NCBI RefSeq assembly: GCF_005886535.1
Contig: NZ_PNDS01000024.1
Coordinates: forward strand, 1-62,771
DNA from: Pseudoalteromonas sp. S2755
GTDB taxonomy: Bacteria > Pseudomonadota > Gammaproteobacteria > Enterobacterales > Alteromonadaceae
Reading direction: 5' to 3'
Length of the DNA stretch: 62,771 nucleotides
The notes beneath the pieces are model-generated. The model searched no databases and was not told the origin of the DNA. It worked only from the letters and a program-made list of their open reading frames with translations. A program made the position numbers and the translations under genes. Below are positions 30,601 through 38,100 of the stretch, in pieces; position 1 is the stretch's first letter; each line of letters starts with the position of its first letter.

Positions 30601-30674
30601 TCAGACCGCAAATTAGCAAACAAGCGAGTCAGAATAAGTTTAAATCAACGAAGTTTGCAAAGTTAAAGAAGTAG
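21606..30674 (+). CDS. NRPS 3: C-A-T-E-C-A-T-C (two modules, one with epimerase)
   Basis: This 3022-residue protein is the largest in the window. The order is C (HHLVSDGWS at 163), A (YTSGSTGQAKG near 629), T (Ser1025 in LGGDS) and E (~1075-1500; HHLVIDGVSW at 1205, EGHGRE, RTVGWFTAMFP). Then come C (HHLFTDGWS at 1664; starts SAMQEGMLFH as in condensation domains downstream of epimerases), A (FTSGSTGKPKG near 2129), T (Ser2506 in HAGGDS) and a terminal C (HHIVSDGWS at 2699). The first pocket reads D-A-E-D-V-S-T-V-E, identical to NRPS 1, so it is probably the same basic residue, here turned to D. The second reads D-A-E-D-I-G-A-I-T, also suggesting a basic residue. The second A domain is one residue short at its GELYIAG loop. 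The basic tail ends KFAKLKK. Confidence 0.94.
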   Translation: MQDDFLADIDSDILSLLLEQDASEGIPHLSGHTAPLSYLQQQLWTLQALDASNTSYLMPVVFEVHGQVDAIKLELALQAVIANHGVFRTQFIAKGSEPTQVELDSAVFSLEQVQSEQCRASYLASEELNTWLMTPNDLTQVPQLKAQLISCADQLQILALSYHHLVSDGWSNNLILADLKRAYQGLSLSKPALRYLDFAHWQRSELSDAHPAVGFWQHYLSAPRQPVRLHQQRITSNKLSSEGARQQFTLNAPLGVELNDFCKRNQVTPFASLLAVWQLLLSRHHGNDQFVIGVPNAGRSQEQVQDIVGCFITTQAYRCEAHAARSFLDIVKRIQGHALTCMQYSDVPFEYVLSVLPEHRAEQNQGSFFQVGFDCQPQLQGQLNFADFSLEPVVGGSTQSKFAIALSVQTSEANIACEIEYDLAQFDLQYIQTLQREFCLLLTLALGHENETIGNWIDVAYENQRPYLPESNASKGKTLAPVEKLTHTLIRQQALATPTNTAMIFQDHHFDYQWLEAHANYIASQLQTVGVQAGEVVGIALPRSPYLVASLLACFKSGVTYLPLDAKLPEDKLTHMIEDSGCVLILGEQSQLSSLPLIAEDALVCSDTSGWFAQDLAIDVHPEHIAYLNYTSGSTGQAKGVAVAHGALSRYIFTAADFINLSQQDVVLQFATANFDAFVEQVFPTLVVGAALVIRDDSLWDAQQLFEQASKHRISVMDLSAAYWRQIAEDWCYLMPKHNWRLPALRQVHSGGEAMSKQAISAWRQAGLADVKLVNTYGPTEIVVEAAIFDCTKLDVAHIDSVPVGTAIAERKLYVLDAEQNLVPQGQAGELYIGGDILAQGYFGRAGQTAASFVADPFSDSGKRLYRTGDLVRWNEHAQLEFIGRVDNQVKIRGFRVEIEEVELKLRAMAGVSDVAVVAQQHAGTTRLLAYLCSHRTAQDIQADTRAALPEYMVPAVFTLMDSLPLNANGKVDRSALPAPKHQEQAQVTACVGEAEQVIAAIWCKLFNLEQIGRDDNFFALGGDSIICLQMVSLCRQAGWEVTPGHVFEAQTIAGIAALAVQLTEPNPSDVEEVKGQAPLLPIQQAFFEQREHAPHHYNQAVMLRLEQALDWRVLQQVIGRLIQHHDALRLTFSKDGQGDWQQSFGDYHESMLAQVFTMHQVECEQITPLAEEIQASLNIQDGPLMRAAVMTVADGSYRVLLVVHHLVIDGVSWRIVLDDLATGYEQLLNSPDWQLPAKSSSVKKWAEALQHYAEAFADEAHFWHMQTASPLPFPYQDADASAVEANVATAEHQCSVELTTQLLTQASRPYRTQVNDLLLSALSEAVYRWLGKDEYVLHLEGHGREPWQSEIDLSRTVGWFTAMFPLKLSRHGNWLDTITGTKEALRRIPNKGIGYGALKYANLATPAHSSEIADIEFNYLGQLDNNFTSNGIWQPALESTGASHNGLAKVTSELAIQAQVLGGQLQIRASFVEARLSAGTVNDFMRLFQQCLEELVSHCETATAKLSRSDVPLAQLSDDTLRQLDAEKISKVYPLSAMQEGMLFHALYSDNSAYINQMQFAVTGLDIDAFSAAWQRVTDRHDALRAGLLTQVTPPHQYVVASHQADITVLDWSMKSRDVQAELGQLAKQQVASGFNLEKDIGFNRVVIVRLNATQYRVIWTNHHLFTDGWSASRMMGELLSAYQGQALTAVTGQYDSYIAFLQAQDQVQNSRYWQQQLQRLSEPCSLFNQAEKSHVAENQAGQTSRVIDSTQTESLLSFCRHQQITVNTLIQAAWSLVLKSVLGRNAVCFGSVTSGRPPQLPQSDSMLGLFINTLPTIVTLEPELPVGQWLQQLQRQGMAAREHEYTPLSDVQKWAREGGLDCPSGLFDTLVVFENYPIAEALQQADKESTQFELVASREETDYPLTVSISQQETIDIAFHYQLAALNKVEAKHLLERFVLIISQLAQGVMQPLGNITALSTEQEKALLELGDPRSRQETQKVDIMECLYQQAELHQHSARIHFEDQSLSYQALLVHSEKIAGGLQRQGIRREDRVALLMRTGLDTLASILAIWQLGAIYVPLDSDSPDSRLHDILAVSEPRLVLYQGKGLEHCAVEQISLSSIINLASHAKREVSIQYPQQLAYLVFTSGSTGKPKGVAVTRAALLSHCLAIADAYQYKAADHALAFASLGFDAGLEQVFVPLLMGAQLTMVNGKTLLPEQCSELITAKQINIVDLPRAYLQHLPHLDAVRLCIVGGEAWPVQELLQWRQRAPHTQFINAYGPTETVITPTIWQDNNASLLDSVYVPIGSVVGERHAYVLSEELNLTPQGGIGELYIAGTLAQGYFARADLTAERFIANPFSDKGERLYRTGDLVRWGKQGELVYHGRADQQVKVRGYRIELAEIEKQIMTMPSVNSALVRLQETQLVAYVIGEDLDLNALQTQAQQRLPDYMQPAHWFALAQFPLTINGKIDVKALPQPSRQVSQIESHAMNTHEKQLAVIWQALLGVEASSHSQFFHAGGDSILAMRLTSQINQTFELNLGVREIFERSEFTALAQYVAEQHQANREAEAIVLQALPFEQQVPVSAEQRSLWITDKLSEEKDKAAYNITTSVNLFGELDVVSLQQAFTQLLAWHRTFSYRFMEQEGDVVALYSEENELNWQFVKLTDSLEHNKQEATELRQHFERTPFDLAQDVLLRVLLVEIADKHYQLTINMHHIVSDGWSMGNLVQQVGEFYLAQVEKREVVLPALQVQYSDYAKWQQLRLASDEAREVAQYWRTQLADAPMQTLIPLHSPRPENSDTKGEVIDFTIVAEVRQAIEQLAQHQQCSVFSVLLASYAAWLYEITGQQDLVLGTDLSGREHADLEPLIGYFIRVLPLRIRLTGAMGFAELCAHVQHTLLDVQSNQLFTLDGVINEVGVQRTAGLSPLFQQLFVMQNTPKPDWPIEGLNMEGLSSTDTSSKFDSAIFIDAQKSAYQGRCYYKSGLYRRDKMQVALDRWLALLGQLVQQPALSLATFRPQISKQASQNKFKSTKFAKLKK

Positions 30675-30710
30675 CGAGCTCCAGATCATAACCGGTTTAA
30701 CTATCTGTAT

Positions 30711-30741
30711 AAAAATGAGGTGCGAGATGCACCTCATTTTT
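30711..30741 (+). terminator. Rho-independent terminator after NRPS 3
   Basis: A 13-bp perfect stem (AAAAATGAGGTGC with GCACCTCATTTTT) has a 5-nt loop, with the T run forming part of the 3' arm. It ends the NRPS 3 transcript. Confidence 0.9.
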
Positions 30742-30773
30742 GATTCAAATCAAGTAAATCTTCTACTTTGTAG

Positions 30774-30797
30774 TAAAGAAAATAATTTGTCTTACGT
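30774..30797 (+). promoter_or_regulatory. IS box (one mismatch) driving the hydroxylase and NRPS 4
   Basis: TAAAG at 30774-30778 and CGT at 30795-30797 are separated by 16 nt; one base differs from TAAAT. It lies between the preceding terminator and the hydroxylase gene, where a promoter is required. Confidence 0.6.
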
Positions 30798-30900
30798 CAT
30801 ATCGCTAAGCAGACCAACTCAAGGTAGCAGGGCGATGTTCTATTGGAGGTCCGATAGTTCATTACCGCGGATTGGTATGAGTCTATGACAGGAGAAAACG

Positions 30901-31962
30901 ATGACGTCCACTGTGCGAAAAGGTAAATTTTCATCACTTAAAAAAGGGGTAAAACCCGCAGCTAGCGCTACTCAGGCTGCAACTTCTACGACATTTTTCC
31001 CAGGAGCTGAAGGGTTTCCTGCGGTGATCCAACCAACCAGTAAAGATTTAGACCCGTACATTTGGGCTGAAGCAAATCGAGATTTTATAGAAACTAACTT
31101 GCTGAAATATGCAGGGTTGGTCTTCCGTGGTTTTGGTCTAAAAACACCGCAGGACTTTGAGCAATTTGCCAGTGCGATCCAACCTGGGCTTTATGGTAAT
31201 TATGGTGATCTGCCTAAAAAAGAGGGCGGCAAGAAGACGTATAAATCGACTCCCTACCCTGAAAACAAAATGATCCTTTATCACAACGAGAGCTCTCACT
31301 TAGAGCAGTGGCCTCGTAAACAGTGGTTTTTTTGTGAACTACCTTCTCCTGTTGGTGGTACAACCCCGATTGTCGATTGTCGTCGCATGTTATCTGTGTT
31401 GCCAAGTGAGTTGGTTAAGAAAATTGAAGAAAAAGGCCTGCTTTATCTTCGCAATTTCCACAAAAGTGTGGATGTAAGTTGGCAGCATTTTTATAAGACC
31501 GATAGCAAAGCTGAGGTGGAAGAGCGACTCCGCGCAGCAGGTATTGAATACAGCTGGTTAGAAAACGATGGCTTACAAACCAAAACTAAAACCCATGGGG
31601 TAATCGTCCATCCGCTTACCAAAGAAAGGTCGTTTTTTAACCAGGTTCAATTGCATCATATCGCCTGTTTGGAGCCTGAGGTTAAAGAAAGTCTTATTGA
31701 ACTGGTCGGTGAGCAGAGATTACCTAGGCATGTCTATTTTGGTGATGGAAGCGCGATTAGTGAGGAAGAGATGGCGATCATTGGTGCCGCATACGAAGCC
31801 TGTGCCGTTCGCTTTGACTGGCAGCAAGGCGATGTCGTGATGCTAGATAATATGCTTGCTGCACACGCAAGAGACCCATTCGAGGGTCCACGAAAAATCG
31901 TTGTTGCGATGGGGGACATCTATACGCAACAAGAGTTACAACACGCAAATAATGTACAGTAA
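30901..31962 (+). CDS. SyrP/TauD-family Fe(II)/2-oxoglutarate aspartate beta-hydroxylase
   Basis: This 353-residue enzyme is of the TauD/SyrP type. The facial triad is visible: His128 and Glu130 in YHNESSH, and His322 in AAHARDP. The 2-oxoglutarate-binding Arg lies in GPRKIVV about ten residues later. SyrP-type enzymes hydroxylate carrier-bound aspartate at the beta carbon, giving beta-hydroxyaspartate, a bidentate Fe(III) ligand. The gene sits 15 bp before NRPS 4, whose A domain reads as Asp and whose N-terminal domain looks like an interface domain used to recruit such hydroxylases. The N-terminus carries a basic segment (KGKFSSLKKGVKP) resembling the NRPS 2 and NRPS 3 tails. AGGAG precedes the ATG. 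The family is sure; substrate Asp follows from context. Confidence 0.9.
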   Translation: MTSTVRKGKFSSLKKGVKPAASATQAATSTTFFPGAEGFPAVIQPTSKDLDPYIWAEANRDFIETNLLKYAGLVFRGFGLKTPQDFEQFASAIQPGLYGNYGDLPKKEGGKKTYKSTPYPENKMILYHNESSHLEQWPRKQWFFCELPSPVGGTTPIVDCRRMLSVLPSELVKKIEEKGLLYLRNFHKSVDVSWQHFYKTDSKAEVEERLRAAGIEYSWLENDGLQTKTKTHGVIVHPLTKERSFFNQVQLHHIACLEPEVKESLIELVGEQRLPRHVYFGDGSAISEEEMAIIGAAYEACAVRFDWQQGDVVMLDNMLAAHARDPFEGPRKIVVAMGDIYTQQELQHANNVQ

Positions 31963-31977
31963 AAGGTAGTGTATCTT

Positions 31978-34900
31978 ATGATCCAAGAATATATTTCTGC
32001 TTATCCACAAGGTATTTCACTGAGTACACAGCAGCAAAACCAAGGTAATTCATTAGAGCCACTGGCTTTTAATAGTACGCTTTCACGGCTGGATCCTCAG
32101 TATAGCGCTGAGCAGCTACAGGTAAGGTTAAACGAAATAATCGATGGCAATATTGTACTAAGTTTTGCATTTGCTGAAGTTCCAGGCTTTCGTGGGTTAA
32201 GGCAGTTACCTCAAGAGGTCGCCAAACCAGTGGTTGAGTCAGTGACGCTAGAATCAAGCACCAGCATCAACTTAGCAACATTAGCTAGTTTATATCCGCT
32301 GTCGTTAAACCCTGCATCGGGTCAGAATCTACAAGTAATAAGAGTCGCCCATCAAGACAAGGCTTACCTTTTGGTGCGCACGCATGCGCTATGTGTTGAT
32401 CTTGCGAGTACTGAATACATTGCGCAGCGATTGCTAGCGCCGAGCGTTGAACATGAGGAGAGTGTTCAATACCCAGATTTCCTCGCTTGGCTTGAAGAGC
32501 TGACCAGCAGTGAAGAGTCACTTCAGGGGAAAGCTTATTGGCAGCAATATATTAGTCAACTTAGCACGGCAAAGGATCACTTCGCGTTGCCTTATCACAA
32601 AGCCCCTGAGCAAGGTACGTTACAGAGCTTGCAATGCATTGATTATGACTTATCACCAGCGGTTACTGACGGCATTGCAGCGCTGGCACAACAGTTAGAA
32701 GTCGAAGCCGAAAGTGTTTATTTGTCACTCTGGTGGTTGTTATTAGCACGTATCTCGGGGCAAAGTTTTGTCACTAGTATTGGCTATGATCCTCGCAGAA
32801 TGAGTGAAGACCTAGCTGGTGCGCTCGGGGTTTATACCCAAGCACTACCCGTTCAAGTACCTGCGGCTGCGATGCAAGTACTGAAGGAATGGATAGGCCA
32901 GTTTGCTTTTACGCTAGAACAACATAATGAGTGGGCTGAATGTTTTGAAAGCCCTGAGGGCTTAGCAACAAGTAGCGTGATGACTCAATTCGCTTCTACA
33001 CTTGCGAGCGTTGAAGCCACAGCTGTGACGGCTGATAATGCTGAGTTGAGTTTAACCATTGCTGATGACCGCGTTAGGTTGCAATTTAATAGTGCTGCGT
33101 ATTCTCATCAAGCTGCTACCTTGTTACTGGAGCAATTTGTGTATTTGCTCGCTCAGGCACCGCAAAAGTTGGCGAATCCAGTGAGTGAAATTTCATTAGT
33201 TACGCCATTGGAGCAGCAGCGTTTTGTTGAATTGAATGCCGATAAAGGGGTAACAGCCTCTCATATCTTTGAACAGCTCGACTATTTTGCTGATGCTAAA
33301 AGTGAGCATGTGGCTTTGGTCGATGGCGCGCATGCTCTGAGCTATAACCAGCTAGTGACTTTAGTTAATAAATTGGCTCAATCATTACAAGCTCAAGCTA
33401 TAAAGCAGGGTGATATTGTGCTGTTATCACTGCCTAGAGGTTGGCAGCAGGTTGTTACGCTGTTGGCCGTGATGCGAGCTGGTGCAGCATATTGCCCTAT
33501 CGACCCGAGTTGGCCAGAAGCGCGTAAGCAGCGTGTACTGGAAGCTGCTAGTGCCACACTTCATATTAATGAGCAAAATATTGAGCAGTTACTACTTGAT
33601 GCACAACAACTTGAGCTTGATGCGGGTGTCTTACCTGAAATAAGCTTGGATGACACCGCCTATGTGCTATTTACGTCGGGTTCGACGGGGGTACCAAAAG
33701 GCGTGGCGATTGCACATCGACAACTGGCGCAGTACTGTGCGGCCTCATCCCATGCTTTAGGCTTACAAGAGAATCAACGCTTTGGCTTAACGTCGACCGT
33801 AGCGGCTGATATTGGCAATACAACATTGTTTAATGCGTTTTACAACGGTGCAAGTTTAGTTGTAGCGAATGAGCAAGAAATGCTTGATGGTGAGGCATTT
33901 GGTCGCTTTGTGGCAGAGCAAGACGTTGATTGCGTAAAAATAGTACCTTCTCACTTGCAAGCGTTACTAGAAGTCGTACCGGCGCGTCTGCCAAGTAAAT
34001 TGATCCTGGGGGGGGAAGCGGCAAAACCTGCGTTGATCCAAAAAGTGCATAAACTTGCCCCACAGGCACAGGTATTTAATCATTACGGCCCAACTGAAAC
34101 GACGGTCGGTGTAATGTCACACCAATACGAAAATAATGCGCGCTTTGATGCTGCGGTACCTAGATTAAGTCATGTTTTCTCTGGCACTCAAATTTTTATC
34201 TTAGACTCCCAAGATGCACTGTGTGCTACTGGTGAGCAGGGTGAACTTTGTATCGCTGGTCAGCAATTGTCTCCCGGCTACATCAACGTGGGATCCGATG
34301 ATGTGTTTGTAAATAACAGCCAATGGGCTGAGCGACTTTATCGAACCGGGGACCTCGCTCGTTATCTACCGGATGGATCCATTAGCTTATCCGGTCGCAA
34401 AGACGACCAAGTTCAGATCCGTGGGTTCAGGGTGGAGCCTAACGAGGTGGCACAGTCAATTTCTCAGCATTTGGAAAGTATCGATTGCTTTGTCGCTGTA
34501 CAGCATTATGGCAACGAGGCTGTGTTGGTTGCCTTCCTTACTCAGTATTTGGATAAACAAACTACTCCGGCTGAGCTACTTACAGGGCAAGACAATTTAG
34601 CGCTGCAAACGCAACTACGTGAAGTGTTGCCTGATGCAATGGTACCGGCATTCTTTGTCAGCATAGCTGAGCTGCCTTTACTGGCTAATGGTAAAGTGGA
34701 CCGTCAAGGTCTACCTAAGATTGCCGACCTGACATTGTCTACCTATGTAGCCCCGAATAGTCAGTTGGAAACCTTGCTGGCGTCAACACTGGCGAAGATT
34801 TTAGAAGTGGAACGAGTAAGTTGTGATGCGAGCTTCTTTGATTTAGGTGGTCATTCACTATCAGCCATCAAATTTGCGACGCGGATAAAGAAGTTACTAT

Positions 34901-35088
34901 TGCTCAACATTGAGCCAGGTGTGGTCTTTGACAATCCAAGTATTCAATCTTTAGCGCAAGCACTAAATAACTTAAGTGGCGATCCGTCTAGATTGGAGAA
35001 ATTAGCATTGACGCAAATCAAACTGGCAACGCTGACCCCTGAGCAGCAGGCGGCATTGCGTGAAAAAATGGGTCTGAAAGCCACATAG
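31978..35088 (+). CDS. NRPS 4: degenerate C (interface-like)-A(Asp)-T
   Basis: This is a 1036-residue protein. ATG 31978 is preferred over GTG 31969, because the AAAAGG site is too close to the latter. The N-terminal ~430 residues are condensation-like, but the HHxxxDG motif reads HALCVDL (136-142), so the catalytic second His is Ala and the Gly is Leu. That fits the interface domains described next to Asp-activating modules, which recruit beta-hydroxylases rather than make bonds. Bond formation would then fall to the terminal C domain of NRPS 3. The A domain (FTSGSTGVPKG near 563) has pocket residues D-I-T-K-I-G-H-V-G, close to the Asp code DLTKVGHIG. The carrier Ser960 is in LGGHS. Together with the hydroxylase gene just upstream, this module should insert beta-hydroxyaspartate. 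Confidence 0.92.
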   Translation: MIQEYISAYPQGISLSTQQQNQGNSLEPLAFNSTLSRLDPQYSAEQLQVRLNEIIDGNIVLSFAFAEVPGFRGLRQLPQEVAKPVVESVTLESSTSINLATLASLYPLSLNPASGQNLQVIRVAHQDKAYLLVRTHALCVDLASTEYIAQRLLAPSVEHEESVQYPDFLAWLEELTSSEESLQGKAYWQQYISQLSTAKDHFALPYHKAPEQGTLQSLQCIDYDLSPAVTDGIAALAQQLEVEAESVYLSLWWLLLARISGQSFVTSIGYDPRRMSEDLAGALGVYTQALPVQVPAAAMQVLKEWIGQFAFTLEQHNEWAECFESPEGLATSSVMTQFASTLASVEATAVTADNAELSLTIADDRVRLQFNSAAYSHQAATLLLEQFVYLLAQAPQKLANPVSEISLVTPLEQQRFVELNADKGVTASHIFEQLDYFADAKSEHVALVDGAHALSYNQLVTLVNKLAQSLQAQAIKQGDIVLLSLPRGWQQVVTLLAVMRAGAAYCPIDPSWPEARKQRVLEAASATLHINEQNIEQLLLDAQQLELDAGVLPEISLDDTAYVLFTSGSTGVPKGVAIAHRQLAQYCAASSHALGLQENQRFGLTSTVAADIGNTTLFNAFYNGASLVVANEQEMLDGEAFGRFVAEQDVDCVKIVPSHLQALLEVVPARLPSKLILGGEAAKPALIQKVHKLAPQAQVFNHYGPTETTVGVMSHQYENNARFDAAVPRLSHVFSGTQIFILDSQDALCATGEQGELCIAGQQLSPGYINVGSDDVFVNNSQWAERLYRTGDLARYLPDGSISLSGRKDDQVQIRGFRVEPNEVAQSISQHLESIDCFVAVQHYGNEAVLVAFLTQYLDKQTTPAELLTGQDNLALQTQLREVLPDAMVPAFFVSIAELPLLANGKVDRQGLPKIADLTLSTYVAPNSQLETLLASTLAKILEVERVSCDASFFDLGGHSLSAIKFATRIKKLLLLNIEPGVVFDNPSIQSLAQALNNLSGDPSRLEKLALTQIKLATLTPEQQAALREKMGLKAT

Positions 35089-35131
35089 ATATCAAAGTGA
35101 AGGCGTAGCTTTCGATGATCTTTAGACTATG

Positions 35132-35158
35132 AAGTGGGAGCCAGCGGCTCCCACTTTT
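35132..35158 (+). terminator. Terminator-like hairpin directly before NRPS 5
   Basis: An 11-bp perfect stem (AAGTGGGAGCC with GGCTCCCACTT) closes a 3-nt loop and runs into TTTTATTTTT. The first plausible NRPS 5 start codon is only 6 nt further on, so this hairpin may act as an attenuator rather than a simple gene end. Confidence 0.85.
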
Positions 35159-35164
35159 ATTTTT

Positions 35165-38100
35165 ATGAGTATGTGTATGTCAAATAATGAGTTAGCGGAT
35201 GAATTGGTAGATGGACTTGATTTGGACCTGTTGGCGCAGTTATGGAGTGAGCCTGAGGTAGAGGATGAAGTGACAGGGGTTGTTGCAACAGAGAGTGTTT
35301 CGGGTGTACTTTCATTGCAACAAAAACGCTTATGGCTGCTCCAGCAAATAGATCCACAAAGTAATGCCTACGACGTATTACGTACATATCATGCGCCTAC
35401 TTCATTGGATCTTACTCGGCTGCAATCAGCATTAGACGCACTAGTCGAGTGTCATGAGATCTTTCGTACTTATTATCAGTTCGATGGCACAGCAACTCAG
35501 GTCGTCGCCTCAGCATGTAAGGTACCGCTCACTATTATTGACATAGACTCGATATTAGATAGCCAATCACTTCTTGAGCAAGCTGCTGTGAAGTCATGGT
35601 GTGATGTACCGTTTAATTTAAGTCAGGTACCACTTTTAAAAGCCGCTTGGGTGAATACGGCGGAAGGTGGGTATTTATTATTACGGAATCATCATATTGT
35701 CAGTGATGCTTGGTCAAAAACACTGATATTAAAAGATTTATTAGCTGCATATCAAGGGCAAGCATTGGTCAAACCAAGTTGCCGCTACTTAGATTATGCA
35801 ACGTGGCAAAGTGAATATCTTGCTCATGACAGTGGCAAAGAAACGCTGACTTATTGGCGGGAGTACATTAAACAGCAGCCTCAGCCGATCACCTTGCCGA
35901 GCAAGGAGTCAACGACAACGCTTTCCTCTTTTCCAGTAATGCTCAGTCATCGGCTATCTGAGCAGCAAGCCCGGCAAGTTAATGCTCTGTGTCAGCGTCA
36001 TGGCTGTACTTCAGCGGCCGTTTTTATGACTTTATTACAAGCAACATTAAGCCGGTTTAGCAGCACACAAGACTTTTTGATTGGCTCGCCAACTGCTGCT
36101 CGAAACCTGCCTGAACTGGCTGATGTAGTGGGTTGTTTTATGAATACGCAGCTCTATAAAAATGAAGTGCGTGCGGGAGTGACATTCATAGATGCCGTCA
36201 ACCAAAACCAGCGCCATACCCTAAGACTGATAAACGAAGATCAAGTTCCGTTTGAGTGGCTTGCCGAGCAATTAGATTGGCCTGTATTAGCGGATAGGCA
36301 TCCGCACTTTCAAGTTCTGTTTAATTATTTACAAAGCGACACTGTTCCAAGCAATAACATGGCGCTGGCACTACGCCCGATGAATGTTGAAAGTCAGGTT
36401 GCTAAGTTTGAATTATCATTGGACGTGAGCGTGCAAGATGGGACTATCGAGCTTTACTTCGAAGCTGATGGTGCTATGTATCGCGCGGCTTTATTAGATC
36501 AGCTCTTAACCTGTTACCTGAACTTACTGGATGCATTGATCAGCAAGCCTGAAGCAGCTATTAATGACATAACTGTCTATCAACCAGATCCTACCTTGTG
36601 TGCATCACGACAAACTAACGAAGTCACTACAGTCGTCGAATTGATTAAACAGCAGCAGCTCCCTCTGGCTGCAGTTGCATTGCAAGATGACAGCGGTGAT
36701 AAGCTGAATTACAAAGCACTACTGCAACTCAGTGAGAATTTTGCAAACTTTCTTATCGAACAAGGCGTGCAATCCGAGGATAGAGTGGCGGTGGTCGTTT
36801 CGCGCCAGATAGATATGGTTGTAGCACTGCTCGGATGTATGCAGGCAGGTGTGGTCTATGTCCCCGTTGATCCCAATATGCCCCATCAGCGGCAGCAATT
36901 AATCTTTGCATCAAGTGCTGCAAGGGCTATCGTGACTAACTTGGAAGATATATTTAATCCAAGTGGATTACCGGTTTGGTCGATTGCAAAAGTGAACCGA
37001 ACACGGTATCAAGACCATAAGGCATCACTGCGAGTTTGTGCTCAGCAGCTTGCTTATATTTTATATACCTCAGGCTCCACAGGGCAACCGAAAGGGGTCG
37101 CAATTACCCACGACAATCTGGTGAATTTTATCTTAGCAATGAAGTCCCAGTTTTCGCTCACGCAAGATTCAAAATGGTTGGCTCTAACTGCACTTGGTTT
37201 TGATATTTCGGGCTTAGAGTTATATCTGCCATTGGTTTGCGGTGCACAAGTTAGGATTGCAGATTCGGTATTCAGTTTGAAAGAAGGTGACTTAGAGGGA
37301 GTTAGTCATATTCAAGCCACTCCTGCGGGATGGCAGGGGCTACTGGCTAAATCACTGCTTTCACATCCTGTCGTTGGGTTATGCGGTGGAGAGGCATTAC
37401 CTCCAGTGTTGGCTCAAGCATTAAAAGCCAAGCAGGTTGCGCTTTATAACATGTATGGCCCGACTGAAACCACGGTGTGGTCTTCATGCCATCGGGTACA
37501 GGATAGTATTCACCTTGGCTTCCCAATTCGTAATACACAGTTATATGTTTTAGATAGCTACCTTAACGTATGCCCAACGGGGGTTGCTGGAGAGCTTTAC
37601 ATCGGTGGTGCTGGGTTAGCGCGAGGTTACATGGATCAACCCGCGTTGACGGCACAGCGATTTGTTGCGAATCCTTTTTCCAGTGTAGGCGAGCGACTCT
37701 ATCGCACGGGAGATTTGGTTGAGCGTAACGAACGCAACGAACTGCGCTTTCTTGGGCGGACAGATCATCAAGTGAAGATCCGTGGGCACCGTATAGAAAC
37801 GGGGGAAATTGAAAGCCAGTTGTTAAGGGTGGAAGGAGTCAATCAAGCGGTAGTGGTAGCGCATGGTGATGAGGATAATAAACGGCTTGTTGCTTATGTT
37901 TGCACGCAGACGTTAAGTCGCGGCCAAATAACAGCAGCTGTCAGTGATTTGTTACCCAGTTATATGGTGCCAGAACAAATCATCTTGTTAGAAGCGTTAC
38001 CGCTTAATCACAGTGGCAAGGTGGATAGAAAAGCACTACCCAAACCGTTGCAGGAAAGCCGTCAGGGTACGCAACCTCAAGGTCATCTTGAGCAAGCGCT

